Below are positions 12,127 through 26,348 of a DNA stretch of 64,000 bases, one piece after another. Both the position numbers and the translations under genes were made by a program. A model generated the notes under the pieces. That model worked only from the letters and a program-made list of their open reading frames with translations. It had not been told where the DNA came from and made no database searches. Source of the DNA: Centropus unirufus (Eukaryota; Chordata; Aves; Cuculiformes; Centropidae); contig VYZI01000005.1 in assembly GCA_013397695.1 (NCBI GenBank), positions 6,747,638 to 6,811,637 on the forward strand, in the 5' to 3' direction. How positions within the stretch are numbered: position 1 is the first letter of the stretch; each line of letters opens with the position of its first letter.

Positions 12127-15100
12127 TGTTATCCCTTCTACAGAGAAATACTGTCTGAAAAACTTGTGGTTAATTTTTGGAAAATGAAGTTACTTAGACA
12201 AGACTTGGCATAAATTAGAAAAGTAACAGTGGGTTTGTGGTTTCTGGCAGTTTTGGGGGGGTGGGTATTTTTTGTGTGTGTGTGACATTTTCTGGGTTTG
12301 TTTGTGCTTTTGTGTTTTTCTTTTCTTTCTTGGGAGGGTGGTTTTTGTGGTTGGGTTTCCGTTTTGCTCCCTGTGGAGCAGGTGGATGATTTGCCTTTAA
12401 GGGATTGTGATCCTGGACATCTGTTCAGTCCAGGAATATTGTTTTCATTTCAATCTAAGACAAGAGTGTGATCTAAATTATAAACTGAGAGAAGGCCCTC
12501 TTGATGCAGTATCTCTGGTCTCCAGAATAGTCAATGCAGATAGCTGATCTGTATGGTTAAGTGACTTGCAGGATACATGTCATTGCTCTTTTAGGGTCAC
12601 TCTCCTGCGGAAACACATGAAGGTCTAGGAGATCTAATAGATCAGATCACTGAAGAGACAAGACCTGAGCAATGGATAAAAAGTTGTCCAGAAGGCTGCG
12701 GGTACAACATAATTTCCATTTACAATTTCTTCTCTCCTACTTTTTAACCATACTCTGCTAGCAATCAATAAATACTACAAATCTAATTTTGTAGAATTTG
12801 ACAGAATCATTGTACCTTCCTAAAGGAAGAAAAAGGATGTGAAAAGCTTGCATCTAGGACTTTATTTAAACACTATGAGGCTTCTTCATGCCTAGAATTT
12901 CAGCTAGTTACAGTGAATAATTGTTAGTGTGATGTAATGAATGAACAGTTAAGTTACAACTTTGTTTTTCTATGGTGTAACTAACCATAGTTTAGTCTCT
13001 TCAAGCTATGACTGGTATAACTTCCTGTCCTTTGAAGGGACTCTCAGCTTTCTGTAAGCCTTGCTCTTGATTTGTTAGGCACAAAATATATTAAAATATT
13101 ATTATTAAACCCCACTTACATAAAGCTCTGCTTCCGTTCAGTGGGAATAAAAAGTAAAAAAAAAAAACAAAGGTAGCTTATCTTTGTCAGAATCCTATTC
13201 AGTCACTTGCAAGTGTAGAGTAGCACAGTAGGTCTGGTAGGGTGGGAAAGCAGTGAGACTTCTTTTCTGGAGAGGACAGAGCAGCTGAAAACATGAAAGA
13301 AAAGGGATGGATCTAATATGCAGCACACATCTCTAGGTGTAATTTGTAATGTGCTTGGGTGTTTTTTCTTGTAGGCTGACCTTGTAAGGTCTGGAAAGTG
13401 TTAGAGAAAAATGTGTTATTCGGTTTCCTACACTCTGAGCCTCGTTGTCCCCAGATCCAAACAGTAGCAAAACTGAAGATATTTTCCCAGCAGGCACAAA
13501 CACATATGTATGAAGTGGTTACATGGATTGTGGACACACATTCTGAGTGCTCAGTATGAGCACAGACAGCAACAACGGCCTCATCCTCCTCCCCTCTCTT
13601 GCTGAGTGGGATAGAGGTCTGCTAGTGAGGATCCTGCCGTTAGGAAGAAGCTGTATTTCACTGCATGTCCTTCTGATAATGTTTCCAGGTGCATGCCATC
13701 TAAGATTTTTGGCTGGGAAGGAACATGACTTGGATGTTAGAGAGACAGCTTCCAGGAATGGGTATATATTTTAGATTGGATGATGCCTACGTTTAAAATA
13801 AAAACAATAAGAAGAAAAATCTTATCAATAGGGCAATATTTCTTCTCATATCTTGTACTGACCAATCTGAGCGGTAGTAAACATTACACTGTGGTTGGCA
13901 TCTCTTGCGTATTCATAATGTCAACAGGGAGGATGCCTGTGGGAAACAGAGGCTCCAATCATTTCACACTCATTGGCACTTGAGGACAGTGGCTGAAGCT
14001 TTCCTGAGTGAGTGCTCTGCCTTTTAGGCGCTTATGCAAAATGTGAGCAGCAGGTATGGGAATGATGGCCAACAGCCCAGCACCTGGCTGGAGACAGACA
14101 TAATTTCCTCATTTCCTTGTGATCTAAATGGTTTGTGTGCTAACAGGATTGAATTGCTGCCTGAATGTTCCTGTATTTTGTCAATGAACAAAAGGAAGTA
14201 CCTGAATTAGGCAGATTGAGGTTATTCCGTGGAAGGTGGAAAGAAACTTGGCGCTCTGTGCTGCCTTTCTATACCCCTGAGATAATGAATATCAGGCAGG
14301 CTGGGTTAGTCCTGCTGCCATCTGTTAGAGTTAACTTGTACTGGGAGTAGACGTTTGTGTATGGTTTTTTTATTTTTGTTTAGGTTTTTTGTTGTTTTTA
14401 CGTTTATTTTAATTGTTATTTTCTTTTTTTTAGCATAGCCAAATAAGCTCTTTAAATAGGGTTTGGCTGTCCCAGCCCATGTGAGGACAGTCAGAGGAGT
14501 GCCCTAGTAACCATTTGAAAGATATTTTCTTTTCTGTTCAGAAAGTTCCCCATGAGAGCCAGTGAAACTGGTGTGTCTTTGGAGTCACCATGAAGGTATC
14601 GGAAGGTGTGAGGTGTATGAGATTCTTCCTGGCCCTGGTTAGTGACAACTTGAATCCTGCCCCATATCTCTATGCACAGCATTTCAATCTCTTTTTTTCT
14701 GGCACAGAAACATAGGCTTCAGCTGCCTCAGTAAAGAGTCAAGCCCTGAAAAGACTGTGTGTCCTAAGATTAGGTTCCTGGGGAGCCTTTTTGTAGTCAA
14801 AGGCTTTTCTACAACAAAGGCAGCTCATCTTTGTAAGTGTGTGGTAGCGTTTTTTTTTCCCAGCTTTGTGAATGACAGTTCCTTGGGATTAAAGGTGTTG
14901 CTCTCCTGCGTGCCGCACAGAGAGCCAATTAATGTTGATTTGTTTGATTTCTGTTCATTTTCTTCCCCATATTTCTTTTCTCAGATTGGAAAATAAAAAG
15001 GTGGATGAGTCACCCTTTCAGCCTCCCAATCTTTATTTTACTTGCTACTTTTACAGGTCCTTATAAACCATAGGGATTTGTTGATATTTCTGATAGGGAG

Positions 15101-18100
15101 GCTGGACACTGCTATGACAAAACAAATAAGTGGTGCTGTTTCTCATGGGCTAAGTTTCACCAAGTGTCAGAGCAAGCATCAATAATTTGATTGATACTAG
15201 ACATCAATAGCCTTAATTGGATTTAACTGCTTACTAGGTCCACCACTATGAACTTGTTTTTTTCATAGCATGTCTTGTTTGAAACAGCATCAATAATTGT
15301 AAGAAAATATTAGCATTGGCTTAGGCTAAATGACAATTCAGCAATGTGGATAGTTGTCTGTAGAAAATATCCATGCAATCTATTTCTTATTTCTGTGAGG
15401 AAGGTGCAGTGGTGTTGGTGGCAATGAATATTTAGAGTGCTTTTATTAAAAAAGAACAAAAGTATCACCCTAACAAAACACATACTTGCTAATAGCATTC
15501 ATTATAATTTAACGGGAAGTTTACCGAGGTGAATGCAGTAAAGTACTATGTTGCACTGAAGGCAGAGTTTATGTTCATCCCTGATGCACTTCCAATGGAT
15601 CGTGGAGCTATGCCAAGATAGGATTTGGCATGTTTCCAATTTGTTTTCTTGAGGCTGTTTGGAAAGGGAGGGTAGATAGGTGCTTAAGAGTTAATGACAT
15701 GAATTTAAGCATCAGATTGGAAAGAAAGCACGTCTTTGGCACTCATGACACTTAAAGAATTCTATAGGTTCAGTTTTGAGTTTTGTTTTTTTTTTTCTAA
15801 ATAGCCATGTAAATAAATGTTATTTTCTGGAAGCCTTATAGCAGTGTGAAGAGACTGCGCGTAACCCTATAACAGCTGTTCTGTATTGAGAAGCGCACTG
15901 TGGAGAAAGTGATCCCTTAAGGCTGTGCATCCAAACTAAAGCCCCTTTATGCTTAACCTTTGAAACAAATTATGGTTCATTTGTTGCAATAATATACTTG
16001 GCAAAATTTCGATTCACATTCACAACTTCTATTCTAATCTGGAAAGCCATGGAAGCCTTATGATAAGTATAAGTGACTTAATGAAAGACTGGGACTATCT
16101 AAACAACAAAGGAGATCCTAGTCTTGTCAAGCAGTATGGTTTCAAAGCGGAGAACTTGGCTGCAATGCAAAAAAATGTTTGTTTATTGCCATACAAAAGT
16201 TCTGTGTTATTGGGAAAATCTTTTGCCTCCTGTGTGTTTTTTTTTATCTTTCTAAAAATTTGTAATGACCTCTCTTATATCATCATGACCTTCACAGGAT
16301 AAGTACAGATGAGACCAGACATAATCTGCAGAATATCCACTTGCAGAACTTTGTGGAACAAGGGACTAGTTCCCAGTAAGAAGTTAACCATCCTCTCCAG
16401 AGCATCATAGATTCTAACTTTCTGCAAAGACCCATTTCTCCCTGTCTACCTAACCCTTGAAAGCCCTTATTGTCCAAAGTCCTTTGAACGGTGCCTATTC
16501 ATCCCCTTATTTGAGGAGTCCCTGGGGACACCTTTTGTCCCCCTTGACTAGACAAGATCACTGCTGCTCTGTCTCACGACTGCTTTGCCCTGCCTCATTA
16601 TCTAGGGCCTTCCAAACCAGAAATCTATCTAATGAGACTCTTGCACTTCACGATAAAAATGGGCTTTTACAAACAAATGTAGAAGCTTCTAGTAACTCCA
16701 CAGAACACCTAATTTCTGTAGAGGCAAAATTATAGCTTTTTGAGGGAGAGGAAACTGAAACCGAAACTGGGCCAGTGAAGGTCTCGTAGTGTAGTCAGTC
16801 ACAGAAAACATAAATCCACTGTTTCAATACTAGAATTTCTAATAGAGACCTCTCTTGAATGACTTTCCCAACTTATCGAAGAACACTTTAAAGATCTTTA
16901 AGATGAAGCACTTACTTAAGGATTTGTTTTCTTATTTGCAACTTTCTAGTTTTGTCTTCAGTCTATAGTTTGAATTAAAGATCAAAGTTGAAATTATTCA
17001 ATCTATAACCTCTCTGGGAATCTGCTCTTCTTGAAGGTAGGCTTGCGTTGTGCTTTATCTCTCAAGCTAAGATTTGTACTTTTTTTTTAATGTGAATTTT
17101 AAATTTTAAGAGAATGGGGACATTTTTGTGTTGTTTCAGAACTATCAGCATGACTGAGATAGATATCCACAAGAACAAAATATCCTGTTGTCCTCAAAGT
17201 ATAATCTTGTAATTGGAATGAAGGCACCTCTTGCTCCTTTTATTTTCATTTTCCCTATGCTTCATCAAGCAGGTTGCAAATAATTAAGTTACAAGATTTT
17301 GGAGACAAGGCCTTTTTCTATCTACTTATCTACTACACTGCTGCAAAAAAATACTGTACAGGCTTTTTTGCCTTCTAGGAATTCTCTGAAGGACACTTTT
17401 CCTGACAATTGTAGTGTGCTTACCTGAACATTTTATGGACAACATTTAACTTCAGGGTAACCCTTGTCTCTCTGCCAGGGGTTTCTAGCATGTGTTCTCC
17501 AACTGAAGAAATTTTTCATTTGCTCATGGTGTTCTACTTTGCCTGTGGAAAAGGACCAGGGAAAAACACACCAATTCTTCTTTTCATACATCCTAATTTT
17601 GCCCATTTACTTGCCCTCTGCACTTCCTTCCTTCCTAAAAGGAGGCAGTTTCTCCTATAATTTCTCCTTTTACAATTTTTAATTTCTGGATTCTACCCCC
17701 TCTAATGCTTAGGCAAAGCCAGCCTTCAGATTTTTTCTTCTCTATTGCTGCCTGTGTTTTTCCCTCATTTTCAGTCATGGTTGGAGTTCAGAACTTGTTC
17801 TGTCTGGCTTTTCTGTGTGCCACTTGAATTTCCTCCCTTCTCCTACTGTCTTATGTCTTTTGGTATTGTTTATCCTTCCTTACCTGTTATATCACACCAT
17901 TCTGCCAGCTCCAGTTCGTTAGCAACTGTCTAACAACAACCCGATCATTTGGGAGTATCGGGGCCATAGAACTTAGCGCCATCTAAAAAGAATAATGACC
18001 TCTCTGAGCCCCTGTCCCACTTCTTTTCTTTTTATCTGACTCTACACCTAAATCAGTGTACCTGACAGAAATTCACATGTTCTCTGTCAAAAATGGTCAA

Positions 18101-18859
18101 AGCCATTATAATTATTCTCTAATGATGAAATATTTACAAGTTTATGTCTGATCTTTATATAAGTGGCCAGATTTTTGACAGTTTTCTCCCATTAAATGGC
18201 TTTGCAAGATAGAGGTTGTCAGAATGAGTAGGACAGCAGTTTCTGGCACAATTTGTTAGGGTGTTCTGACTTGAATGCCATCCTTAAAAGCTCTGGCACA
18301 GATATTCATGTTATCTTTGGCTGCTGCTCAGTCTGACCTGTGCACAGCAGATTTTCAGGGCAAAGGGATTGTAGTAGGGAAAAATATCCTGATACTGCAT
18401 TTTTTTTCTAACAGTTTATGCAGTATTTTGGCAGTGTTTGCACTTCACATTCTAGGGTGTCTAGGATAAAATAAGCCTCAGTGTGTTCTTCTCAAGGAGG
18501 CTGCGTGCTTGATGGAGGTCATGGATTGATTAATATGTGCCTGGATTGAAGCTGAAATAACTGTAGAAGGAGGTTGATACTTAGAACTTGCCTTATTTCC
18601 TTAAAAAGTGACACCTCATAAGGAGGGACTCTTGCAAATTCAGTTTGTTTTCAGCCAAATTACTCAGATACCCTTTAATAGAATAAAGCCTCTGAGTCAT
18701 GGTTGTCCTCAGGATTGCACCACACTCGGCAGCTGTGTTTACAGGTAATAGTTTCAGGAAATCCTCCTGCTTACCTAATCTTTAAGGTCAAATGGTTCAA
18801 ATTTCTCATGAAAGAAAATTCTGTGAACAGAGACCAAAATGCTGGTTTACTCATTTAAA
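12127..18859. other. Intergenic, no gene recognised
   Basis: AT-rich with G/T-rich low-complexity DNA at 12230-12360 (includes a GTGTGTGTGTGTG run) and long T-rich tracts at 14360-14430 and 15780-15800. A pyrimidine-rich zone at 17550-17900 contains several acceptor-like tracts. No coding or RNA gene recognised. Confidence 0.5.
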
Positions 18860-19030
18860 TGGGGATTAAAACCCTGTTTTCTTCCTGGGTTTGCGAAATA
18901 TGGGACACAAAATGAACTAGAGAAAGTTCAGCACAGGAATATCATGTATTTCATGGCCGGTGAAGAGAAGTCTGAATCAACTTACCAGTTAAATTCAATT
19001 AATTATCTAAAAGCTGAATGAAAGAAAATG
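18860..19030 (+). mobile_element. Possible decayed LINE (CR1-like) RT C-terminal relic
   Basis: Plus-strand translation around 18918-19020 contains NELEKVQHRN followed by YQLNSINYLK. The LE-x-VQ-x-R block and the following Leu-rich 'RLxxLxLxxLE' block, with nearly the family spacing, recall the CR1/L3 segment seen intact in this window near 37485-37590 (LECVQRRPIKL). The match is short and high in divergence, so this is tentative. Confidence 0.3.
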
Positions 19031-21421
19031 AGAAAGCATCTCCACAGCACAATATTTGCATTCAACAAAAATTATTCCCGAACTGGAGTTGATTTTTATT
19101 GCCAATAACTCTGAATCAACAATCTGAGTTTTTTGATGGCTAAATTCTTTTCTAAAATGGTTGTCTGCCTTTAAGCATCTCAATTTACAAACTTAATGGT
19201 TCTGTGTTAAGCAATAGGGATTTCTCAACTGTGAAAAAAATACGCATAGTTTTTCATATGATATCAGTATGACATTAAGATTGATTGAGCTGGTGATATT
19301 GTAAACTTTTAAGGTTTTATGAATTTAATTTCTTTGTCTCTTTTAAAGTAGCTGACTTCTCTCATTTATTTTTAACGGTCATAAAATATTATGCAACCAG
19401 AATCTGATCCCTTTTATGTTACTAATAGTATGCTCAAGACCACTATTTCTGTTTTTATAAGATCTAGGATTAACTGAAATATAGTACTACTATAGAATCA
19501 CAGAGGTTCAAACCTTAACACCTCCTTGTTACATATTACTTCAAAAATATGCCCCTGGAGAAAATAGAATGCTCTACTACCTGAAAAGGAACAATAGCTA
19601 GTAATACTGTTTCAGAACTGTATATCAGAACAAAATCCCTTGAGCATAAATTCTCTTTAAGTGATTAGAGGCTTTCACCTTTCAAAACACTCAACAAGTT
19701 TAGTGCTATTTACTATTTGCAAATGCTGTTGTCTCTCCTCATTTAATTATGATTCCTTCCTTCTTTCTTTCCTTTCCCCAGAGTAGGGGGAAAGGTGAGA
19801 GAGTGACTGCCTACTGCTTAGCTACCAGTTAAGAGCTAAACCATGGCAGGAGTGCAGTCTATTTATAGAAAGTGTACATCTGGAGCATAATGCATTGAAT
19901 GGAAGAATAAGTTATTGTGCTGATAATGTGCACAGCTGCAGATATATATAGAGCTTTTCTTCTGCATTCTATAGACTTTGTGCCTTTTTTTTTAAAAGTG
20001 AATTTATTTCTTGTGATAGTTGATATAGCAAAGGCATTAGAAATAAGAACCCTTTCACTACCTGAGAACAGGGAAAAGTAAGAAGTAATAACATGGTCAA
20101 GCTTCTTCGGTCAAGTTTCCTCTTGAATCCTTTTTTAATGGTACCATGTGATAGATGAAAACTTGTGAATTTTATACACTCTTTTTACAATTCCAGCATT
20201 TGAGGGTGTCCACAGAGAATGACTCTGTCCCAGAGCCCTCCCATTTCCTCTGCTAGTCCCCATGGCTTTTCAGGAGGAACATCTTGCAGCATTCATAATG
20301 GTGACTGAGAGAACTTTAAGTTGGAAGCCTGTAGTGATGACAGTGCTCTAAAGCAGGCATACAGCTTAACAAAAAAATTTGGGAGAAATTGTGTTATCTC
20401 TTATCTGCTACATGCCTTCTTGCTCTTGGAAGTCTTGGAAGGTTTAAAGGAAGCCAAATCTAACACTAAACTGCTCTCATTTTCATTCAAAGACTCTAAT
20501 AAAGTTAGCATGTAGTGACTTTGTCCCTCTGCCTCTATCTCTAAAATAACTTGAAAGTATCTCACCTTGACATGCTGCTGAAAAAGACCATATCTCAACA
20601 TTTTTCAGCCCCTTGTAAAGATAAATAGAGGAAATAAATTGAGGTCTTGAGAGAGTGTATGTTCTGAACATTTCTGGTTGTCTGCCATACCGGTTCAATC
20701 TCTAACATGGTGGTTTGGTCAACTGATAGGAATGGGTTTATTTCTAAAATGCTGTGCTATGAAAGTGGTTCAGTTTGGCTTCAGTGAAAAAAAATTACTT
20801 TTGGATTTAAAGGAAAAAATTCAGCATTTGTCTTCCACAATTCTCTCCTCTTAAATGGCCTACATCTTTGCATGTGGGTTTGGTTACAAAATAAAATCCA
20901 TATTTTTCTTGCTTTCTGTTCAGCCAGGTTAATGCTTATGTTTGTCTTTTTTACTGTGTTTGCTTTAATTACTGTGGTGATGCGAATTATTCTTAACAAC
21001 ATGATATAATTCATTATGCCTATTGTGATTAATTAGTATAAAACATAATAGGTCAGCATTCTACACTGCAATCAATTTTGCAGTGATTGTGTTGCTGTAG
21101 TAGTGATACATCAGTGATCTAAAGGACAGTGGAGGAGCTATTTTGAAACTGCAATTGATAATGAGGTACGAAAATTAGCTGTATAGTCATCTGATAACAC
21201 ATGGATCCGGATGGTCTTTTTCCACTCTACACTTTCTTACCTTCAAAGAGATTTTCTATATGCTGATAGTTTAGAGTACTGTTTTAATCAATGGGCTATC
21301 ATTACATGGACTGTTTGATGTAAAACACAAAGCTAAAGTGAACAGAAGAAATTATTTGAGGCAGTTGGCAATTATATTTCCTGATGGAGTTTTAGACTTG
21401 ACAGGGAAGAAAATCTCCATG

Positions 21422-21460
21422 AAAACCATTAGAAGAAAACCATTAGAAGAAAACCATTAG
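21422..21460. repeat. 14-bp tandem repeat, 2.8 copies
   Basis: Unit AAAACCATTAGAAG occurs twice perfectly and is followed by an 11-bp partial copy. Confidence 0.95.
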
Positions 21461-23313
21461 AATTACAGGATTTCTGGATCCCATAAGTAATTTTTCTGTT
21501 ATTATAAGCTGCCTCAGGGGTTTTTTTATAGGTGATATTCCAGTTCCATGTTGTCATGAGGTATCTATAATGTTTCTTCACTGGGGTCACAGAAGTGCTG
21601 TGGTTCAGGTGCATCTTACAGTGAGCAAGAGCATTGCAACTTAAAGCTAGCACACTGAGAGAAGGATGAGACTCAAAAAAAAAAAGATCTTTTTTCTTGT
21701 TTTAAAGAGCAATATCAATGGGTGGTGAAGCAATGTAGAAGTAAAATATAAGGAAACTGATCTTCACCCGGTGAATGTAGTGTAGTAGAGGATCTTTTTT
21801 CTGTCTCTTGGTCGAAATTTAAGATTAATCCAATATATTCTTAAATATTATCTTACTGATATTCAGCATAGAGGAAATCAAAAGGCTGCTTCATTGTGGC
21901 AAGGTCATCTGGAAAGTTTACATTCCAACTGAGGAAAATGATTCCTGCACAAGCATTGTCAGACAACCATGACAGATTAGTAAAGATAGTATTAAGACAG
22001 CAGTTGAACAAAGAACAGCCTCTAAAGCCAGAGCAAAAGTTAAGAGAGTAGCCTCTGCAAAACTAAATTTCAAGCTCATTGGAACCCAAATCTTTTGAGA
22101 CACCGTTGGAAAGGAAGACAAAAGAGGTGTGTCTACTGTGCTTTTTCAGAGGTCTTATTAATTTACTCTGGATAAACTAGAGATCTGGTAGAAATGGAAC
22201 CATAGATCTTTCCAGCGACTGAAATTGAACACTGTGAAGTAAAGAAAATCTAGCGCTATACATCAACTAAATAATAAACAAATTATTTGGCCACTACTTG
22301 CAATGAGTGTGTGTCTGTCTGATGCAGAGAATAATGTAAGGAACCTGTAGGAGGAAAAGACAACAATGTGCGTTTGCTAGACACTAGAATTTGAGATTCT
22401 TATAAGTCTAGTGTTTCCTCACCCACTTCCTTTCATCTTCAGACTGCTAACAAACTCTCGTAAGTATTACTGAATTATTTTTCTTGATTTACCATTGTTC
22501 AGTCTTCTGTTTTCAAATAGAATTAATTACATGAGGATGAAAGCTACAGTTGTGTTGTCATAGGATTCTTTAGTTAGATAGAAGCACTGGTAAAGGGTGG
22601 TTGTGTGAATTGTGCAGGAGTTGTGGAAACGCATGCTATGAAGGGAATTGGCAGCATCATTTGAGTCAGCCAGGTAGTGAAGCCTGATAAATGGAGCCTG
22701 AACAGGAAAAGAGGTAATATTCTATGAAAAATAATAAAAACCTAACTGTCTGGAAAGAGGAAAAAGAAGATAAATGAGCATGTAAAGTAGTATTTGGGAA
22801 GCTGAGAAACAGGAAAGAAAAGTAGGAGGAGCAAGCTTTAGGTTAGATCTATGAAATAGTCAGAGAGCAGGTGAAGTGGTCACTATTAAGTAAGAAGGAA
22901 CAAAGATGTCTGACATGATCGAAGGAGACAGAAAAGAAGCACAGAAATAGATATAAAAGGGAAAATAAGTCCACTTAATCATCAATGACCTTTTCGCCAT
23001 ATTTGGATACCACTGTCATGTTGAAATTTTATTGTCTATGGAGTCACGTTCTATGAAAATTACTAAACTTCAGTACTACTGAAATATTTATCTTGTTTCC
23101 TGTCCTTTTCAGTCTCTTGCTCTACTCTGAGCCTTATGTGCCCAAGGCAATGCATTTTTACAGTAGGCCTTCTGCTCTAGCCATAGGGAGGGAAGAGAGC
23201 TGTAGGTGGGTTGTGTTCACTCTCCTCTCTCTCTACTCTCTTTTTCCATCTTTCCATCTTTCTCCTGTTTCTTTTCCAGCTAGTAGCCCTGTTACCACAG
23301 CAAAGTGACAGAG

Positions 23314-23347
23314 CAGAGAAATACTTCACCCAGAGAAATACTTCACC
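23314..23347. repeat. 17-bp perfect tandem duplication
   Basis: CAGAGAAATACTTCACC occurs at 23314-23330 and again at 23331-23347 with no mismatch, which suggests a recent local slippage event. Confidence 0.95.
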
Positions 23348-26326
23348 TAAGTCAAGGTGAGAGGGGGAAGAAGATAATGACTTATTTTACAGAAGGGGTG
23401 GGATGAAGGTGCTTCTCTGAACGCGCCTCAGAATGAGCAGTGTGCCTCTGGGAATGAAGACTCTTGGAGGACAAATTCTATCTTCTTTCTCCTCTCTTGT
23501 CCTTTCCTTCTGCCCACAGTATCAGGTCAGATGTAAAGCAGGGAATTAGAAGTCATAAAGAGAGAAAAAAGTTATTTTTAAATTAAATTTCTACGCCTTC
23601 TTCCAACCCACAAGTATCCTTACAGTTAAACAGTATTATAATAAGTTTATTTTGGTATTCTTAGAGTGGAATATTTAGATGTTGATTTTTGGGCATTCCC
23701 TTAATGAGCTGAGACTCCTGGAATAAGTCATCCCTTGCTCAACTTAGGTTTCCTTGTGTAATACCTACATCAACAATACATACATCTCATAAACTGATCT
23801 CTTTCTAACTGTTGAAATTAGACTCAGTGCTGGATGAGCTGGAGAAGGGATGAGGTGGGAAGAGTATCAGTCTCTTGAGTGGATTAGTAACTGTTACACA
23901 TGAGAATAAATATTCATTCCGCAGGTACACATTGATGGGTGCATATTAACAGGTATCTACGTGCTACATACCATTCATAGTCTGCAAGTCAACAGAGCAA
24001 CTGTCTATAATGAGCTTATAAAGTGTGCCTCCTTCAGTAAAGTAGTGGGAAGCCTCTATACACAGAATATTCTGCCAAATCACTGTAGCTCTTTTTTTTT
24101 TTTTTCTGAACCTTTAGAGTTGCATGCTGTCTTGAAGAGGTTTGTACAATGCTAGTCTAAGTATTGCTAGTAGAAGTCCATAGAAGGAAAGGCATTTAGA
24201 CTTTTTAAAGGTATGCCAAGTAAAGAAATGTTTCAGACTGGAAAGCCTAAACAAGAGATTGCTTCTTTGTGTCCCTCTTGGGCCACTTTATATAATGTAA
24301 CATCTCATTGAAAGTCAGGCTAGCAAACACTATGTGAGAATATAAAGCACAGCTCTCTGAAGGACTAATAAAAAAGACATAAGCCCTAGCTTTGTGCTTA
24401 GCTATTCTACAAGAAAGACTTAAAAAAAAATCTTGAATTACTGCGCACATCAGATCTGTCCTTTCATGCTGCTTTTGAAAATCTGTAATTGTGTTCCTGG
24501 CATTCAAGTGGAGTGCATTAATTTTGCTTTTAAGACTTTTGAAATTCAATGGAAAAATGTGCAAATGTTTCAGGAGGATGTATGTTATCCAAAACAGGTA
24601 TTATCTGTAATTTTTTTTCTAACTGAAAGAATAGAAGCTTCATTGTATTTTCAGGACTGCTTTATTCATCATGCTAAATCAGGAGCCCATACATTCCCCA
24701 AACTCTGAAAAATAATTTTTCCAGACCCAAATGAGATTGTAGTGTTTCTAATGCATGTGGTAGGGAGAGGAGGTTCCTCTTGCTGTTCTTATTTTTAAAT
24801 TGTATACATACCTTCATGATAAGATGGGCTGGTCCCTTATGGATTTACCCAAAAATGAAACCATTACAGTGATATTAGCTGATTTAAAGTAAAAAAAATA
24901 TAGGGAGTAGATTAACAGTCTACTCTTACTGTCTCTTTATGAATAAATCTGCTAGTATATACCTGGCATATCCGGAGTACAGTGCACAATCAGGTACATC
25001 ACAGGTTTGTGAAATGACACTGCCTTCATTGTAGTCAGAGGAAGCATATTTTCTTGTCAAGTCTTACAATCTAAACTGTTAGCAGACTTAGAAAATCCTC
25101 TTTTAAAAAATTTAATATAAAATTGTCTTTGTTTTACATGTCAGCAGACTATACTGTGCATGACCATGCAAAATGGTTAAGTATACTATATATGAGTTAT
25201 CCTCTGAGTGTCACCTGACTGAACTTACAGAATTAATCTTTAATTCCCTTACACCTCATGATTCTCCACTGATGATATAATAGGCAAGATCCATATGCAT
25301 GGTACCTGAAATACCTATTATCTGTTTTGATTTGTACACTTTTTGTCTGTCTATGACTTCTTAAGCAATTAGAAACTCTGGTAACTGCTCTGCTTCCTGT
25401 TGTCTGGACGTATTCTGTAGAAACCTTAGGTAGGTTAGGCAATGGGACTAAGAAGGTTTTATTCACTGGAGCTCATGGCTAGTAAATGGAAATAGCTTTG
25501 ATTCCAATAGGAATTCCTGGCCATTGTTAAAGATCTTGTCAATAAACTGGAGAAAACTTCTGTTGCAGAATAGTGCAATTCAGTACAGGCAGCTTTGCTG
25601 TAGAGAAAGTTCTAGGAGATGTAGAGAAGGAACTTGCAGAAATGGGAGGCAAGTTTGTCACGTTCCAGACTTTCCAGGATCTGGCACCCCAGAAGTGTCT
25701 TTCTTCTGAGGCATAAGGGAAAAAGTGTACTAACTGAGGAGTGTGATGGCTTAAATAGTGCTACAGAAATTAATATTTGTGGTATCAGAACATTTCTTAT
25801 TAGCTCTCTCAAATTTTGTCCCTCAGTGCCCCAGTCTTCCCTATTCAAATCTTGATCCCAACCTGAATGAATGGGATGGCATGTGGACAACATGAGGAAT
25901 AGAACAACACCCTACCAAATAAATCAACCCACAAAATCTTTCCCACTGTGAGAGCATCACCATTGGAGGGAGGATATTCATCTACTCAGATTCCCTTATG
26001 TTTAGCTTGATGACAATGCAAATCTATATCGAAATCTATTGCTTGGTGTTGATCTGCTGTGAACAGAACATCAGGCCTCCCATAAAGGCATTCATCCTAT
26101 TCAGTCCTTCAAAAGTCATTCAGTATTACGTGATCACAAACACCATTCTGACCACCCTTGTTTTGACTTTCCAGGTTCGTTCCAAGTTCTTTTGTTCGAG
26201 TAACTTTATCAGCTGGAAAGAGAGTAAGTACTCCCCACTTAACTGCCAGAAAGAATCTCCTTGGAACTCTTGTGTGTTTTTCTCTTATGAAATCAGATGA
26301 GAAAGAAAATGACACTGGAGTACCAT

Positions 26327-26348
26327 AAATGACTATTGATAGTCATTT
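26327..26348. repeat. Near-perfect palindrome, 10-bp arms
   Basis: AAATGACTAT at 26327-26336 and ATAGTCATTT at 26339-26348 are exact reverse complements separated by TG. Confidence 0.9.

Noticed and set aside
19490..19515. CTATAGAATCACAGAGGTTC resembling the CR1 terminal octamer region
   Set aside because: Only about 15 bp match and the neighbouring sequence does not continue the CR1 3' end.
21095..21190. Possible LINE RT block (CATCAGTGATCTAAAGGACA)
   Set aside because: A single word resembles the region before the F-A-D-D block, with no ordered chain around it.
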